64,000 nt of DNA from an uncultured Bacteroidales bacterium. GTDB lineage: Bacteria; Bacteroidota; Bacteroidia; Bacteroidales; FEN-979. Under the pieces are notes generated by a model, which saw only the letters and a program-made list of their open reading frames with translations, was not told the DNA's origin and did no database searches. The translations under genes were made by a program, and so were the position numbers. The stretch is from NCBI GenBank assembly GCA_903875045.1, contig CAIQUS010000066.1:24963-88962 (forward strand), in the 5' to 3' direction. Position 1 is the first letter of the stretch, and the number at the start of each line of letters is the position of its first letter. Shown one piece after another: positions 17,760 to 27,877 of this stretch.

Positions 17760-19132
17760 GGTACTTATTACTCTTATTCATCACCTTTTCATTCAAAGTT
17801 CAAGCCCAAGATGTCACAGTGACACTGACGACGAAATTTCAGGGAACAGCTGTTTCCCTGGATTCAATTTTTATTGAAAATACCACAAATGGCTCCAGAG
17901 TGATGATGACAGATCTTCCTGCTGCCATAACGACCTATGAGATTAATCTTTCCAGGGGGAAGATCATTTATGGTATTAAAGAATTGAACGGATCGGGTTT
18001 CGGATTTTTCCCGTACAGCAACAAACCTGGCGAGCTAAAGTTATATACAAGAATTCCAGCCCCGGCCCAAATCACCTTGATGCTATACGATGTAACCGGG
18101 CGGTTAGTCTTTCAGGAATCTTTGAATTGCCCATCCGGAACAAGCTTAATCATCTTTCGACCCGGGCATTTTTTATCAGGAATTTTATCAGCAGAGGGAC
18201 CTGGCTTTAAACAGGGATTTAAGGTAACTGGATGCAATGATGAACCAACGGGGGTGAGTCTTACCCATGAACCTGTTTTATCATCTGATTTTGCTGGAAA
18301 ATCCTTTGTAAAAGAGACAACTGATTCAGGCGATTATATATTTAGCCCCGGAGATTCCATTCGTTTTTCTGTGTTCGATCACGATATTTATCCAGGTACC
18401 GTGCGGTGTCGGCCACAACAAGGCGATTCAATTGTAATGGCTGTGTCCCGACCCTGTCCCGGTTTCCCGTTTATCATTGATTATGACGGAAATACATATT
18501 GCACCGTCCAGATTGGAACCCAATGCTGGATGCGTGAAAACATGAATACAACACATTATGCTGATGGCACAGCATTGGTTGACGGGACTGGTTTGGAAAA
18601 TATTGGGGTGGATTGTACGATCAAATACTGGTTCAATTACGAAGATCAACCTGACAATAATGCATTGTATGGCAAACTTTACACCTGGTCTGCAGTAATG
18701 AATGGTAATGATGGCGCCAGTCAGGAGAAAGTCCAGGGAATTTGTCCTTCAGGATGGCATGTTCCCGGTGATGAGGAGTGGAAAACGCTGGAGATGTTCC
18801 TTGGCCTGAGCCGGGAGGAGGCAGACTATACAAATGAATGGCGTGGAACGGATGAAGGGGGTAAACTCAAAGAATCAGGAACATTCCATTGGGTTCAGTA
18901 TAATATTGGTGCCACAAATGAAAGTGGTTTTTCAGCTCTTCCCGGAGGACAACGTCTATATGATGGTTCTTGGGGTTCTCTTACAACAATGGGTTATTGG
19001 TGGACATCGACCAAACACAGCCAGGTATTACTGCCTGTTTCGCGGATACTGTCGGGATCATTTTCCTCCATTTACAGATATGTATTCATGACCCCGTCTG
19101 ATGGTATATCCGTAAGGTGTGTTAAGAATTGA
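17756..19132 (+). CDS. Secreted FISUMP-domain protein
   Basis: 458 residues with signal peptide MRYLLLLFITFSFKVQAQ. Residues about 95-150 resemble a sorting-domain-like beta fold (QITLMLYDVTGRLVFQESL). The C-terminal 220 residues are a Fibrobacter succinogenes major paralogous (FISUMP) domain: IDYDGNTYCTVQIGTQCWM, then GICPSGWHVPGDEEWKTLE, GTDEGGKLKESGTFHW, ESGFSALPGG and final SVRCVKN. FISUMP proteins are surface or secreted, and their fold is related to FGE-sulfatase/C-type-lectin-like domains. Its ATG overlaps the kinase stop (ATGA), which is strong evidence for co-translation with the sensor. Confidence 0.9.
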   Translation: MRYLLLLFITFSFKVQAQDVTVTLTTKFQGTAVSLDSIFIENTTNGSRVMMTDLPAAITTYEINLSRGKIIYGIKELNGSGFGFFPYSNKPGELKLYTRIPAPAQITLMLYDVTGRLVFQESLNCPSGTSLIIFRPGHFLSGILSAEGPGFKQGFKVTGCNDEPTGVSLTHEPVLSSDFAGKSFVKETTDSGDYIFSPGDSIRFSVFDHDIYPGTVRCRPQQGDSIVMAVSRPCPGFPFIIDYDGNTYCTVQIGTQCWMRENMNTTHYADGTALVDGTGLENIGVDCTIKYWFNYEDQPDNNALYGKLYTWSAVMNGNDGASQEKVQGICPSGWHVPGDEEWKTLEMFLGLSREEADYTNEWRGTDEGGKLKESGTFHWVQYNIGATNESGFSALPGGQRLYDGSWGSLTTMGYWWTSTKHSQVLLPVSRILSGSFSSIYRYVFMTPSDGISVRCVKN

Positions 19133-19441
19133 TCAGGCTACTTTTATCCCAGTGAGTAAAATTTCATGGGCAAACGGGTGAAAATGGTTGAACTCGCTTG
19201 AGGAAATCGGATGTGGCTCGATGACATAGTTAAAATTTCTTCCCAGGGTCAACAATTCAGTTTGCAACGAAATTCGGTCTGTAAAATCATTGATAATCAA
19301 GGCAAGATCAATATCAGAATCATTGTGAAAATTACCTCTGGCAAAGGAACCAAAAACCCATGCTCCTTCAAAAGATATTTTGTTTTCCTTCAGAAGAATT
19401 AAATATTTTCTCACCAGTTCTAAAGCCTGTTCTTTATCCAT
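19133..19441 (-). CDS. MNT-type nucleotidyltransferase (antitoxin of a HEPN/MNT pair)
   Basis: 102 residues from ATG at 19441 (MDKEQALELVRKYLILLKEN). The motif GSFARGNFHNDSDIDLALI is the minimal nucleotidyltransferase active site (GSxxRG ... DxD). In characterised pairs such as MntA-HepT the enzyme adenylylates and so silences the HEPN toxin. The start overlaps the end of the HEPN gene by 22 bases, so the two are translated together; an alternative start (MDNRNQ) lies 30 bases earlier. The order here is toxin-like gene first. Both residues of DxD are intact, so it should be active. Confidence 0.88.
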   Translation of the reverse strand: MDKEQALELVRKYLILLKENKISFEGAWVFGSFARGNFHNDSDIDLALIINDFTDRISLQTELLTLGRNFNYVIEPHPISSSEFNHFHPFAHEILLTGIKVA

Positions 19442-19806
19442 TGTCGTGATTTGCTGATTTCGGTTATCCATTTTGTTGCATATTCTTTTGTACAACGCTT
19501 ATAAAACTCCATCTTGTAATCTTCATAACGGGCAAGAATGTTGAATTCTGTCAATTCTGCGAAAAAAAGTTCCATTTCTCGATCCATTTCAATTCCACAT
19601 TTTTGCGCTAATCTTAATAAGTTATGAATTAGTGGTGGATGTTCGTGGTGTTGCTTCACATAACTGGCTTTAAGCAGCTTTTCAATAACCAGATGTCCAA
19701 TGAATAAGGACCAATGATAATGTTTTGTACGATACATTGCCATCATTGATTCATAGTCCAAATCTGAACTATGAACCCAATGTGATATCAGTTCCTCTTG
19801 TTTCAT
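19420..19806 (-). CDS. HEPN-domain protein (probable toxin partner of MNT)
   Basis: 128 residues, all helical. The start LISHWVHSSDLDYESMMAMY matches the COG2250 type of HEPN protein (a W-x(4,6)-D pattern), and HWSLFIGHLVIEKLLKA follows. The region FNILARYEDYKMEF near residue 90 corresponds to the conserved ARYPD-like motif of this subgroup. HEPN proteins are often RNases; in this pair it would be kept inactive by the downstream nucleotidyltransferase. The classical R-x(4-6)-H motif is not obvious, so nuclease activity is uncertain. A TACATTTG promoter box lies eight bases upstream. Confidence 0.85.
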   Translation of the reverse strand: MKQEELISHWVHSSDLDYESMMAMYRTKHYHWSLFIGHLVIEKLLKASYVKQHHEHPPLIHNLLRLAQKCGIEMDREMELFFAELTEFNILARYEDYKMEFYKRCTKEYATKWITEISKSRQWIKNRL

Positions 19807-19814
19807 TGTTAAAA

Positions 19815-19822
19815 CAAATGTA
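19815..19822 (-). promoter_or_regulatory. Promoter -7 box TACATTTG for the HEPN/MNT pair
   Basis: Minus-strand TACATTTG fits TAnnTTTG and lies eight bases before the HEPN start codon. Confidence 0.5.
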
Positions 19823-19869
19823 CAACAATTTTCCCTATTGCTTCCGGTTTCCCATTTCCAAAAGATACA

Positions 19870-20778
19870 TCAACCACCAACCTGAGCCCTGATCCCATAT
19901 TCAGCAAACAACCTGATCGATTTTTCGAGAGAAGCAGCACCGGGTTCTTCAAAATCAGCAAACTCATCCTGCTTTCCAAGTTTTGCGTATTTATGCTGCG
20001 CGATGGCATGATAGGGCAACAGGTGAACCTCCGGTCTGTTCCCCGGAAGTGAGGCCAGAAATTCAGCTGTTTGCCGGATGTTTTCTTCATGGTCATTCAC
20101 CCCTCCCACCAGCGGAATGCGGATGATGATGTGCGCCCCTGAATCAGACAGTGCTTTGAGATTGTGAAGGATTTTATCATTGCCTGTCCCCGTCCAGTAT
20201 TCATGTTGACCGGCATCCATCATCTTGAGGTCAAACAGGAAAAGGTCAGTACGGCTGGCAACTTCCATCAAAACCGGGGTATTGATATTTCCTGCAGTAT
20301 CAACAGCCCGGTGAATCCCTCTTTTGCCACATTCATCAAGCAATTCAATCAGTACCTTTGAATGAATCAGCGGTTCACCACCTGAAAAAGTAACTCCGCC
20401 GCCCGACTGATCAAAAAATATCCGTTCTTTTTCTATGATTTCCATAATCTCAGGAACTGACATCCATTTGCCCGACATCTCAATGGCTTTGGTTGGGCAA
20501 ACCTCTGCACACCTGCCGCAAAGTGTGCATAAACCGGAATCTGTTGTAATTCCTTTGACGGATAAAGTGATAGCCGTTTCAGGACACGCTCCCACACAAG
20601 TCCCGCATCTGATACACCTGGCCGGAGCGTACATTTTTTCGGGCCTGGCAGAAATACTTTCCGGGTTGTGGCACCAGGCACAGTGAAGGTTGCAGCCTTT
20701 GAAAAAAACCACTACCCTGATCCCCGGACCATCGTTAATGGCATAACGTTTAATGTCAAATATGAGTGCCTCCGACAT
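19870..20778 (-). CDS. Glycyl-radical enzyme activating protein (radical SAM)
   Basis: 302 residues. The radical-SAM cluster motif CxxxCxxC is in FFKGCNLHCAWCHNPES near residue 27, placed after the family start DIKRYAINDGPGIRV. An inserted ferredoxin-like domain carries two further 4Fe-4S sites, CIRCGTCVGACPETAI and CTLCGRCAEVCPTKAI, as in activases of dehydratase-type glycyl radical enzymes. GGGVTFSGGEPL is the SAM-binding GGE motif. It installs the glycyl radical on the enzyme encoded directly upstream: the stop of that gene (TAA) and this ATG share one base. It is strictly oxygen-sensitive. Confidence 0.95.
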   Translation of the reverse strand: MSEALIFDIKRYAINDGPGIRVVVFFKGCNLHCAWCHNPESISARPEKMYAPARCIRCGTCVGACPETAITLSVKGITTDSGLCTLCGRCAEVCPTKAIEMSGKWMSVPEIMEIIEKERIFFDQSGGGVTFSGGEPLIHSKVLIELLDECGKRGIHRAVDTAGNINTPVLMEVASRTDLFLFDLKMMDAGQHEYWTGTGNDKILHNLKALSDSGAHIIIRIPLVGGVNDHEENIRQTAEFLASLPGNRPEVHLLPYHAIAQHKYAKLGKQDEFADFEEPGAASLEKSIRLFAEYGIRAQVGG

Positions 20779-23240
20779 TAAAATGTATCGTTTTCGGTTC
20801 GTTCGATCACCTCCTGCTGCAAATCGGCATTCATGTCGTTGAAATAATCACTGTAACCCGCCATTCTTACAAGAAGGTCTTTATAATCTTCCGGACATGC
20901 CTGCGCCGCCAGCAATGTTGCTGTATCCACCATGTTGAACTGAATGTGATGGCCGCCGAGAGTAAAATAGCTCCGGATCAGTTGTCCCAGCTTTTTAATG
21001 TCTTCCTCCTTTCGCATCAGACTTGGCAGAAACCGCTGGTTCAGCAAGGTTCCTCCTGATTTTACATGGTCGAGTTTCGTGAGCGATTTAACCACCGCCG
21101 ACGGACCGTGTGTGTCAGCTCCATGGGAAGGAGAAGTGCCATCGCTTATGGATTTACCTGCCAACCGGCCATTGGGTGTTGCACCCATTACCTTGCCAAA
21201 GTACACATGGCAGGTAGTGGAAAGCATATTCAGGTGATATTTCCCGCCAGGCTTGATGTTGGGTTTTCCATCGATTGTTTCAACAAGGTCGTTGTAAACC
21301 TGAACGGCAATTTCATCAGCATAGGTGTCGTCGTTGCCGAAAAACGGCGTACGGTTCATGATGGTTTGCCGCAACACCTCCTCCCCGGAAAAATTTTTCA
21401 GCACAGCCGTCAAGATCCGTTCCATGGTGAAGGTCTTTTCTTCAAACACATGTTTTTTCAGAGCGGCCAGACTGTCGGTCACTGTGCCCAAACCGCAGCA
21501 TTGAATATAACTGGTATTGTATCGGGGGCCGCCATCGTAGTAATCCCTTCCGCGGGCAATGCAATCATCGATCACCACTGAAAGAAACGGTGCCGGGGCA
21601 TATTTGGCAAACATCCGGTCGATATAGTTGCTTACCCTCATTTTCTGGTCAACCACAAAATGCAATTGCCTCAGAAAGGCCTTATACAGTACCTCATAAG
21701 TCTCAAATGCCCGCGGATCGCCGGTTTCAATCCCTGCAACCTTTCCGGTTACCGGGTCGATGCCATCGTTGAGCGTAATTTCCAGAATTTTCGGAACATT
21801 CAGATATCCGGTGAGCAGATACGCCTCTTTTCCAAAAGCCCCCACCTCGATGCAGCCACTGCAGCCACCTTCGCGGGCATCCTGCAGCGATTTCCCCTGG
21901 CGGAGCAATTCAAGGATGTAGATATCGGGATTGAACACCGAAGGATATCCATGGCCCTGGCGGATAACCCGGGCTGAAGCATGCAGAAATTTATCAGGGG
22001 TTTTCGCGCTGATGTGCACTGAATTCCCAGGCTGGAGAATATGAAGCTCCTCGATTACCTCCAGCATGATGAAGGAAACTTCGCTGGTACCATCGCCTCC
22101 GTTACCGTTCACCCCGCCGATGTTGATGTTGGTGAAATCATTGTAGGTGCCACTTTCACGTGCTGTGATACCCACCTTAGGTGGGGCCGGATGGTTATTT
22201 ACCTTGATCCAGAAACAGGAAATCAGTTCTTTTGCCTCATCCCTGGTGAGGGTTCCGGCCAGGATTTCGCGTTCGTAAAATGGCGCGAGATGCTGGTCAA
22301 AGTGGCCGGGGTTCATGGCATCCCAGCCGTTCAGCTCCGTGATGGTGCCGAGATGTACAAACCAGTACATCTGAATGGCTTCCCAAAGGTTTCGCGGGGC
22401 ATGGGCAGGAACCCACCGGCATACTTCGGCTATCTTTTTCAACTCGGCCACACGCCTTGGGTCCGTTTCGGTCAACGCCAACTCATCGGCCAGGCTGGCA
22501 TGGCGTTCGGCAAAGACGATAGCTGCATCGCAGGCAATGTCCATGGCCTTCCATTGTTCCGATTTATCGGTGGCTTCCGGATCATTCAGATAATCCAGCG
22601 CTGCCAGGTTTGCAGCAATCTCCCGTTTAAAAACAAGCATGCCTTTCCGGTAGATCTTTCCGTCAAGGGCTGTATGTCCGGGAGCGCGTTGCTCCATGAA
22701 TTCGGTAAACAACCCGGCTTCATAAGCGGCTTTCCATTCCAGCGGCACATGGCTGAAGATCCGTTCACGCTGGGTTTTGCCTTTCCAGTAAGGAATTACC
22801 TCCTGTTCATACCGGTCGATGTCGGCCTGGCTGATGATATAACGCTGCATGTCGCGGGTGTTCAGCACGTGGAAATCCTCCACACTGTGGCAGGTCAGTT
22901 CCGGAAAGGTTGGCACCACCTTAGGCGCCGGACCGCGTTCCCCTACAATAAGTTCTCCTTCACCGAGGTAAATGGTCTTTTTATGGCAATGATCCAGGAA
23001 ATTCATTGCCCGCAAAACCGGGATGGAACAGGTTCCATAATGCTCCCTGTAGAACGCGGTTTCGTGCAAGGCCCTTTCAATGGAGAGGGATGGCTGGGTT
23101 TCAACGCTCAGTTGGCGGAGTTTTCTGATCCGCTCATTCATCCCCGGTCCGGTGAAGTTCTTCCCGGGAGAATAAAAATTTCCCTCGGCAATAGCATGAC
23201 GCTCAGGGGTATCGGAATGTGTTTTAATTGTTTCGAACAT
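20778..23240 (-). CDS. Glycyl radical enzyme, trans-4-hydroxy-L-proline dehydratase (HypD)-like
   Basis: 820 residues from ATG at 23240; the ORF track extends to 23399, but that extra stretch is AT-rich and unlike the rest. A still shorter start (MNERIRKLRQ, 23141) would give 787 residues, about the length of HypD. The thiyl Cys and catalytic Glu are in GGCSGCIEVGAFGKEAY, and the glycyl radical site is VRMAGYSDYF close to the C-terminus. Blocks such as EFMEQRAPGHT, MYWFVHLGTITELNGWDA and NNHPAPPKVGIT look like HypD, which dehydrates hydroxyproline to pyrroline-5-carboxylate. HypD as remembered has CVET where this has CIEV, and no proC is adjacent, so the substrate is not certain. The class is certain; the exact reaction is inference. 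Confidence 0.85.
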   Translation of the reverse strand: MFETIKTHSDTPERHAIAEGNFYSPGKNFTGPGMNERIRKLRQLSVETQPSLSIERALHETAFYREHYGTCSIPVLRAMNFLDHCHKKTIYLGEGELIVGERGPAPKVVPTFPELTCHSVEDFHVLNTRDMQRYIISQADIDRYEQEVIPYWKGKTQRERIFSHVPLEWKAAYEAGLFTEFMEQRAPGHTALDGKIYRKGMLVFKREIAANLAALDYLNDPEATDKSEQWKAMDIACDAAIVFAERHASLADELALTETDPRRVAELKKIAEVCRWVPAHAPRNLWEAIQMYWFVHLGTITELNGWDAMNPGHFDQHLAPFYEREILAGTLTRDEAKELISCFWIKVNNHPAPPKVGITARESGTYNDFTNINIGGVNGNGGDGTSEVSFIMLEVIEELHILQPGNSVHISAKTPDKFLHASARVIRQGHGYPSVFNPDIYILELLRQGKSLQDAREGGCSGCIEVGAFGKEAYLLTGYLNVPKILEITLNDGIDPVTGKVAGIETGDPRAFETYEVLYKAFLRQLHFVVDQKMRVSNYIDRMFAKYAPAPFLSVVIDDCIARGRDYYDGGPRYNTSYIQCCGLGTVTDSLAALKKHVFEEKTFTMERILTAVLKNFSGEEVLRQTIMNRTPFFGNDDTYADEIAVQVYNDLVETIDGKPNIKPGGKYHLNMLSTTCHVYFGKVMGATPNGRLAGKSISDGTSPSHGADTHGPSAVVKSLTKLDHVKSGGTLLNQRFLPSLMRKEEDIKKLGQLIRSYFTLGGHHIQFNMVDTATLLAAQACPEDYKDLLVRMAGYSDYFNDMNADLQQEVIERTENDTF

Positions 23241-23474
23241 TTCCTGAAAAGTGTTGATTGTTTCTGTCGTAATAATTCGTCCTGTAAAAAGAACATAAAG
23301 TCTAAAAAGGACAATTTGCTGTAATTTAATGCTTTGTGGAACCAGTCCCTCAGGTGGCTTGGGGAAGACTTCAAAATTTAATTGTAGAACATCAGACAAC
23401 TGAATAAGCGTCGGTAGGTTTTAACCAGGGAATGAAAATAAATTGTAGTTTCCATGAAGCATGAACAGGGAATG

Positions 23475-23482
23475 CAAAGGTA
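23475..23482 (-). promoter_or_regulatory. Promoter -7 box TACCTTTG for the glycyl radical enzyme operon
   Basis: Minus-strand TACCTTTG about 230 bases before the preferred start at 23240 (77 before the longest ORF start). If used, the transcript has a long leader containing two copies of CATTCCCTG. The region 23400-23690 otherwise holds no convincing gene. Confidence 0.5.
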
Positions 23483-23691
23483 ATTACAATTTATTGAACG
23501 CATTTCATTTCTATCCCGACTTTCCAACAAATAACGGTAAAACAGTTCCTCCCCGGCTACGTTATCGGGCCATGAGAGAAAGCTGGGAATATGAAAATAC
23601 GATACTCAGCTCTGGTGAAATTTACCTCGAATTTTGTGACTATGATGAGACGCAATGCCCCTTTCCCGGATATTGCACAACCTGAAGTGAG

Positions 23692-24286
23692 TTGCATGAA
23701 AACGACGAACATTTTATTCCATCCATCTTTAATTATTGCGACCGGTGGTGCGAGCGCTGTGCCTTTACGACCAAATGCAGTTCTTTTGCCATGGAAAAGG
23801 AACTTTTAGAACTTCACAACAATACCGAAAAGTCATTGGATATGAAAATTCAGGATATTGAGAACCACCTGAGTTGTTCATATCCGAATGGCATCCAAGA
23901 GGCTGCCGATTCAGAGAATCGCTTTGATCAGGAAGACCAGGAAGACTCCATGGCTGGCTTCCGGGGCTGCCGATCAGATTTTAAACGCCATCGAGACGGT
24001 GGGTTGGTATCATTTTTTTATTTACCCAAAAATACTCCGTGCGTTATCGGCCTATTTTGAATTGGAAGATGATGATTTTGCAGAAGAGGATATGAATGGA
24101 TCGGCAAAAATTGCCTTGATTTCCATTGACTTGTCAATTGAGGCTTTCATCTTTCTGGATAGCCATATACCATCTCAACGGATTGAAATGACCGGATTTG
24201 TTGAACAATTAAATGGTATCCGGAATAAAATAGAATCCGCTTTCCCTGATGCAAGAAGTTTTATAAGAAGAGGGTTGGATGATTAA
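23692..24286 (+). pseudogene. Cys-motif conserved hypothetical, broken by a frameshift
   Basis: The first frame (from MHENDEHFIPSIFNYCDRWC) has the striking motif CDRWCERCAFTTKC (C-x3-C-x2-C-x6-C), probably a metal site, typical of a Bacteroidota family of unknown function. It remains sensible until about residue 85. The second frame (ORF 23888-24286) becomes sensible from AADQILNAIETVGWYHFFIYP and continues to the natural end ARSFIRRGLDD. The two parts are one gene separated by a one-base shift near 23955-23965, where GGCTGCCGAT occurs a second time after an earlier copy at 23900. It is either a true pseudogene or an assembly error. The preceding spacer contains no convincing gene. Confidence 0.7.
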
Positions 24287-24368
24287 GGATTAACCCCGAT
24301 TCAGATGATTGCTGCCGCGGAGTTTTGTGTTTCTTAGCTCATTATGAAATTTGTCAGTAATAATGTTG

Positions 24369-24376
24369 TACCTTTG
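24369..24376 (+). promoter_or_regulatory. Promoter -7 box TACCTTTG for the first ABC-F gene
   Basis: TACCTTTG lies 50 bases before the ATG at 24427, in the 140-base spacer after the frameshifted gene. No good -33 element at the expected distance. Confidence 0.5.
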
Positions 24377-24426
24377 CACACTTTTTCCTGATATCGTTTC
24401 TTAAAGCTTAACAAACATAAAATTAA

Positions 24427-26037
<1,611 letters not shown>

Positions 26038-26132
26038 CGTGACGCGTGACACGTGACGCGTGAACATACCATTACTCCTCTGTCACCCATCACCCATCAC
26101 CCGTCACCTGTCACCCGTCACGCGTCACCTTT
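26038..26132. repeat. Opposed 7-base tandem arrays between two ABC-F genes
   Basis: Left array: GTGACGC GTGACAC GTGACGC GTGAACA. Right array, about 25 bases on: six and a half units of the TCACCCA/TCACCCG type. The right array is the reverse complement of the left family, so the spacer can fold into a hairpin. The 37 extra codons of the ORF track (26053-26163) are translation of this array and not protein. Confidence 0.85.
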
Positions 26133-26163
26133 TTACCCAATAACCTTCAAACATTATCTATAT

Positions 26164-27807
26164 ATGATTGCAGCCGACGGCCTTACCGTTGAATTCGGAG
26201 GGACCACCCTTTTTAAAAACGTTTCGTTTGTCATCAACGAAAAAGACCGCATCGCCCTCATGGGCAAGAATGGTGCAGGAAAATCGACTTTGCTGAAAAT
26301 CCTTGCCGGTGAAAGGCAACCCACAAGCGGACGGGTATCTTCCCCCAAAGGCACTGTCATCGCCTATCTGCCGCAGCATCTGCTCACTGTCGACAGCCGT
26401 ACGGTTTTCGAAGAGGCTTCGCAAGCATTTTCTTCCATTTTCGATATGAAAATCCGGATGGAGGAACTAAACAACCTCCTCACTACACGCACCGATTATG
26501 AATCGGATGAATACTATCAGATCATTGAAGAAGTATCGCTGCTGAGTGAGAAGTTTTATTCGATCGCTGATATCAACTACGACGCCGAGATCGAGAAGAT
26601 ATTGCTGGGACTGGGTTTTTTACGCACCGATTTCACCCGCCCCACCGGCGAATTCAGCGGAGGCTGGCGAATGCGCATTGAGCTTGCCAAAATCCTCCTG
26701 CAAAAACCCGACCTTATCCTGCTCGATGAGCCGACTAATCACATGGATATTGAATCGGTTCAATGGCTGGAAGACTTTCTCATCAACAGTGCAAAGGCTG
26801 TGATTGTGATCTCACACGACCGGGCATTCGTCGACAACATCACCACCCGTACCATTGAGGTAACCATGGGACGCATTTACGACTACAAGGTAAACTATTC
26901 CATGTACCAGCAGCTCCGGCTTGAACGCCGCCAGCAGCAGCAGAGAAAGTTTGATGAGCAGCAAAAATTTATCGCCGAAACCCAGGAATTTATTGAGCGT
27001 TTCAAGGGAACCTACAGTAAAACCCTGCAGGTGCAGTCAAGGGTTAAAATGCTGGAAAAACTTGAAATCGTAGAAATCGACGAAGAGGACACCTCCGCGC
27101 TCCGTCTTAAATTTCCACCATCACCACGCTCCGGCAGTTATCCGCTTATTTTGAGCGAGTTGTCTAAAAACTATGGTGAACACAACGTTTTTGCAGATGT
27201 TTCACTCAGCATCGAACGCGGCGAACGGGTTGCTTTTGTGGGAAAAAACGGAGAGGGAAAATCAACCCTCGTGAGGGCCATCATGGGCGAAAAGGGCTAT
27301 GAAGGTTCCTTGACCCTTGGCCACAACATCATGATCGGATATTTTGCCCAGAACCAGGCCTCCATGCTCGACGAGAACATCACCGTTTTCCAAACCGTTG
27401 ACGATGCCGCCAAAGGCGATATCCGTTCAAAGATCCGGGATATCCTTGGAGCTTTTATGTTTGGAGGCGACATCTCTTCCAACAAGGTGAAAGTGCTTTC
27501 GGGCGGCGAACGTACAAGGCTTGCCATGATCAAACTGCTGCTCGAACCCGTAAACCTGCTGATCCTCGATGAACCTACCAACCACCTTGACCTGAAGACC
27601 AAAGACATTCTGAAAAGCGCCCTGCAGGATTACGATGGCACCATGATCCTCGTTTCACACGACCGCGATTTTCTGGATGGATTGGTCAATAAAGTTTTTG
27701 AGTTTGGAAACAAACGGGTGAAAGAACATCTGGGCGATATCCACAGTTTCCTGCAGAAGAAAAAGCTGGAAAACCTGCGGGAACTTGAGAGGTCTATTAA
27801 GCAGTAA
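26164..27807 (+). CDS. ABC-F family ATPase (YheS/Uup-like)
   Basis: 547 residues from ATG at 26164 (MIAADGLTVEFGGTTLFKN). Both ABC domains are complete: Walker A GKNGAGKSTL and GKNGEGKSTL, signatures FSGGWRMR and LSGGERTR, Walker B LILLDEPTNHMD and LLILDEPTNHLD, H-loops SHDRAF and SHDRDF. The linker has LERRQQQQRKFDEQQ and a long helical arm. ABC-F proteins bind the ribosomal E site and rescue or protect translation; the precise subtype cannot be set by eye. It is in the same direction as the first ABC-F gene, but repeats separate them and co-transcription is uncertain. Confidence 0.92.
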   Translation: MIAADGLTVEFGGTTLFKNVSFVINEKDRIALMGKNGAGKSTLLKILAGERQPTSGRVSSPKGTVIAYLPQHLLTVDSRTVFEEASQAFSSIFDMKIRMEELNNLLTTRTDYESDEYYQIIEEVSLLSEKFYSIADINYDAEIEKILLGLGFLRTDFTRPTGEFSGGWRMRIELAKILLQKPDLILLDEPTNHMDIESVQWLEDFLINSAKAVIVISHDRAFVDNITTRTIEVTMGRIYDYKVNYSMYQQLRLERRQQQQRKFDEQQKFIAETQEFIERFKGTYSKTLQVQSRVKMLEKLEIVEIDEEDTSALRLKFPPSPRSGSYPLILSELSKNYGEHNVFADVSLSIERGERVAFVGKNGEGKSTLVRAIMGEKGYEGSLTLGHNIMIGYFAQNQASMLDENITVFQTVDDAAKGDIRSKIRDILGAFMFGGDISSNKVKVLSGGERTRLAMIKLLLEPVNLLILDEPTNHLDLKTKDILKSALQDYDGTMILVSHDRDFLDGLVNKVFEFGNKRVKEHLGDIHSFLQKKKLENLRELERSIKQ

Positions 27808-27813
27808 CGCATT

Positions 27814-27872
27814 GCCCCGGGCTTCAGCCCGGGGTTAGAGGGCAGCAGGAATCTCAGGGCTTCAGCACCATT
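27814..27872. repeat. GGGCTTCAGCCC palindrome
   Basis: CCCCGGGCTTCAGCCCGGGG is a near-perfect hairpin directly after the ABC-F stop, and CAGGGCTTCAGCACC follows 25 bases later. It resembles the CAGGGTGAAGCCCTG hairpin inside the element at 5825-6090, suggesting a dispersed palindromic family. It may also serve as a terminator, but no T run follows. Confidence 0.6.
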
Positions 27873-27877
27873 TTTTG

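Noticed and set aside
22041-23324. 427-codon ORF on the plus strand opposite the glycyl radical enzyme gene
   Set aside because: It is antisense to a well-supported gene with clear catalytic motifs, has no recognisable protein features, and results from the high GC at third positions of the real gene.
23461-23685. 74-codon plus-strand ORF before the frameshifted Cys-rich gene
   Set aside because: It overlaps the probable promoter of the divergent glycyl radical operon, has no recognisable motif, and its N-terminal half looks non-coding.
26053-26163. N-terminal extension of the second ABC-F protein
   Set aside because: Codons are translation of the TCACCCG heptamer array; the conserved protein begins at the ATG at 26164.
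27814-27840. Intrinsic terminator after the second ABC-F gene
   Set aside because: The hairpin is strong but lacks a following T run in either direction and resembles a dispersed repeat, so it is listed as a repeat only.
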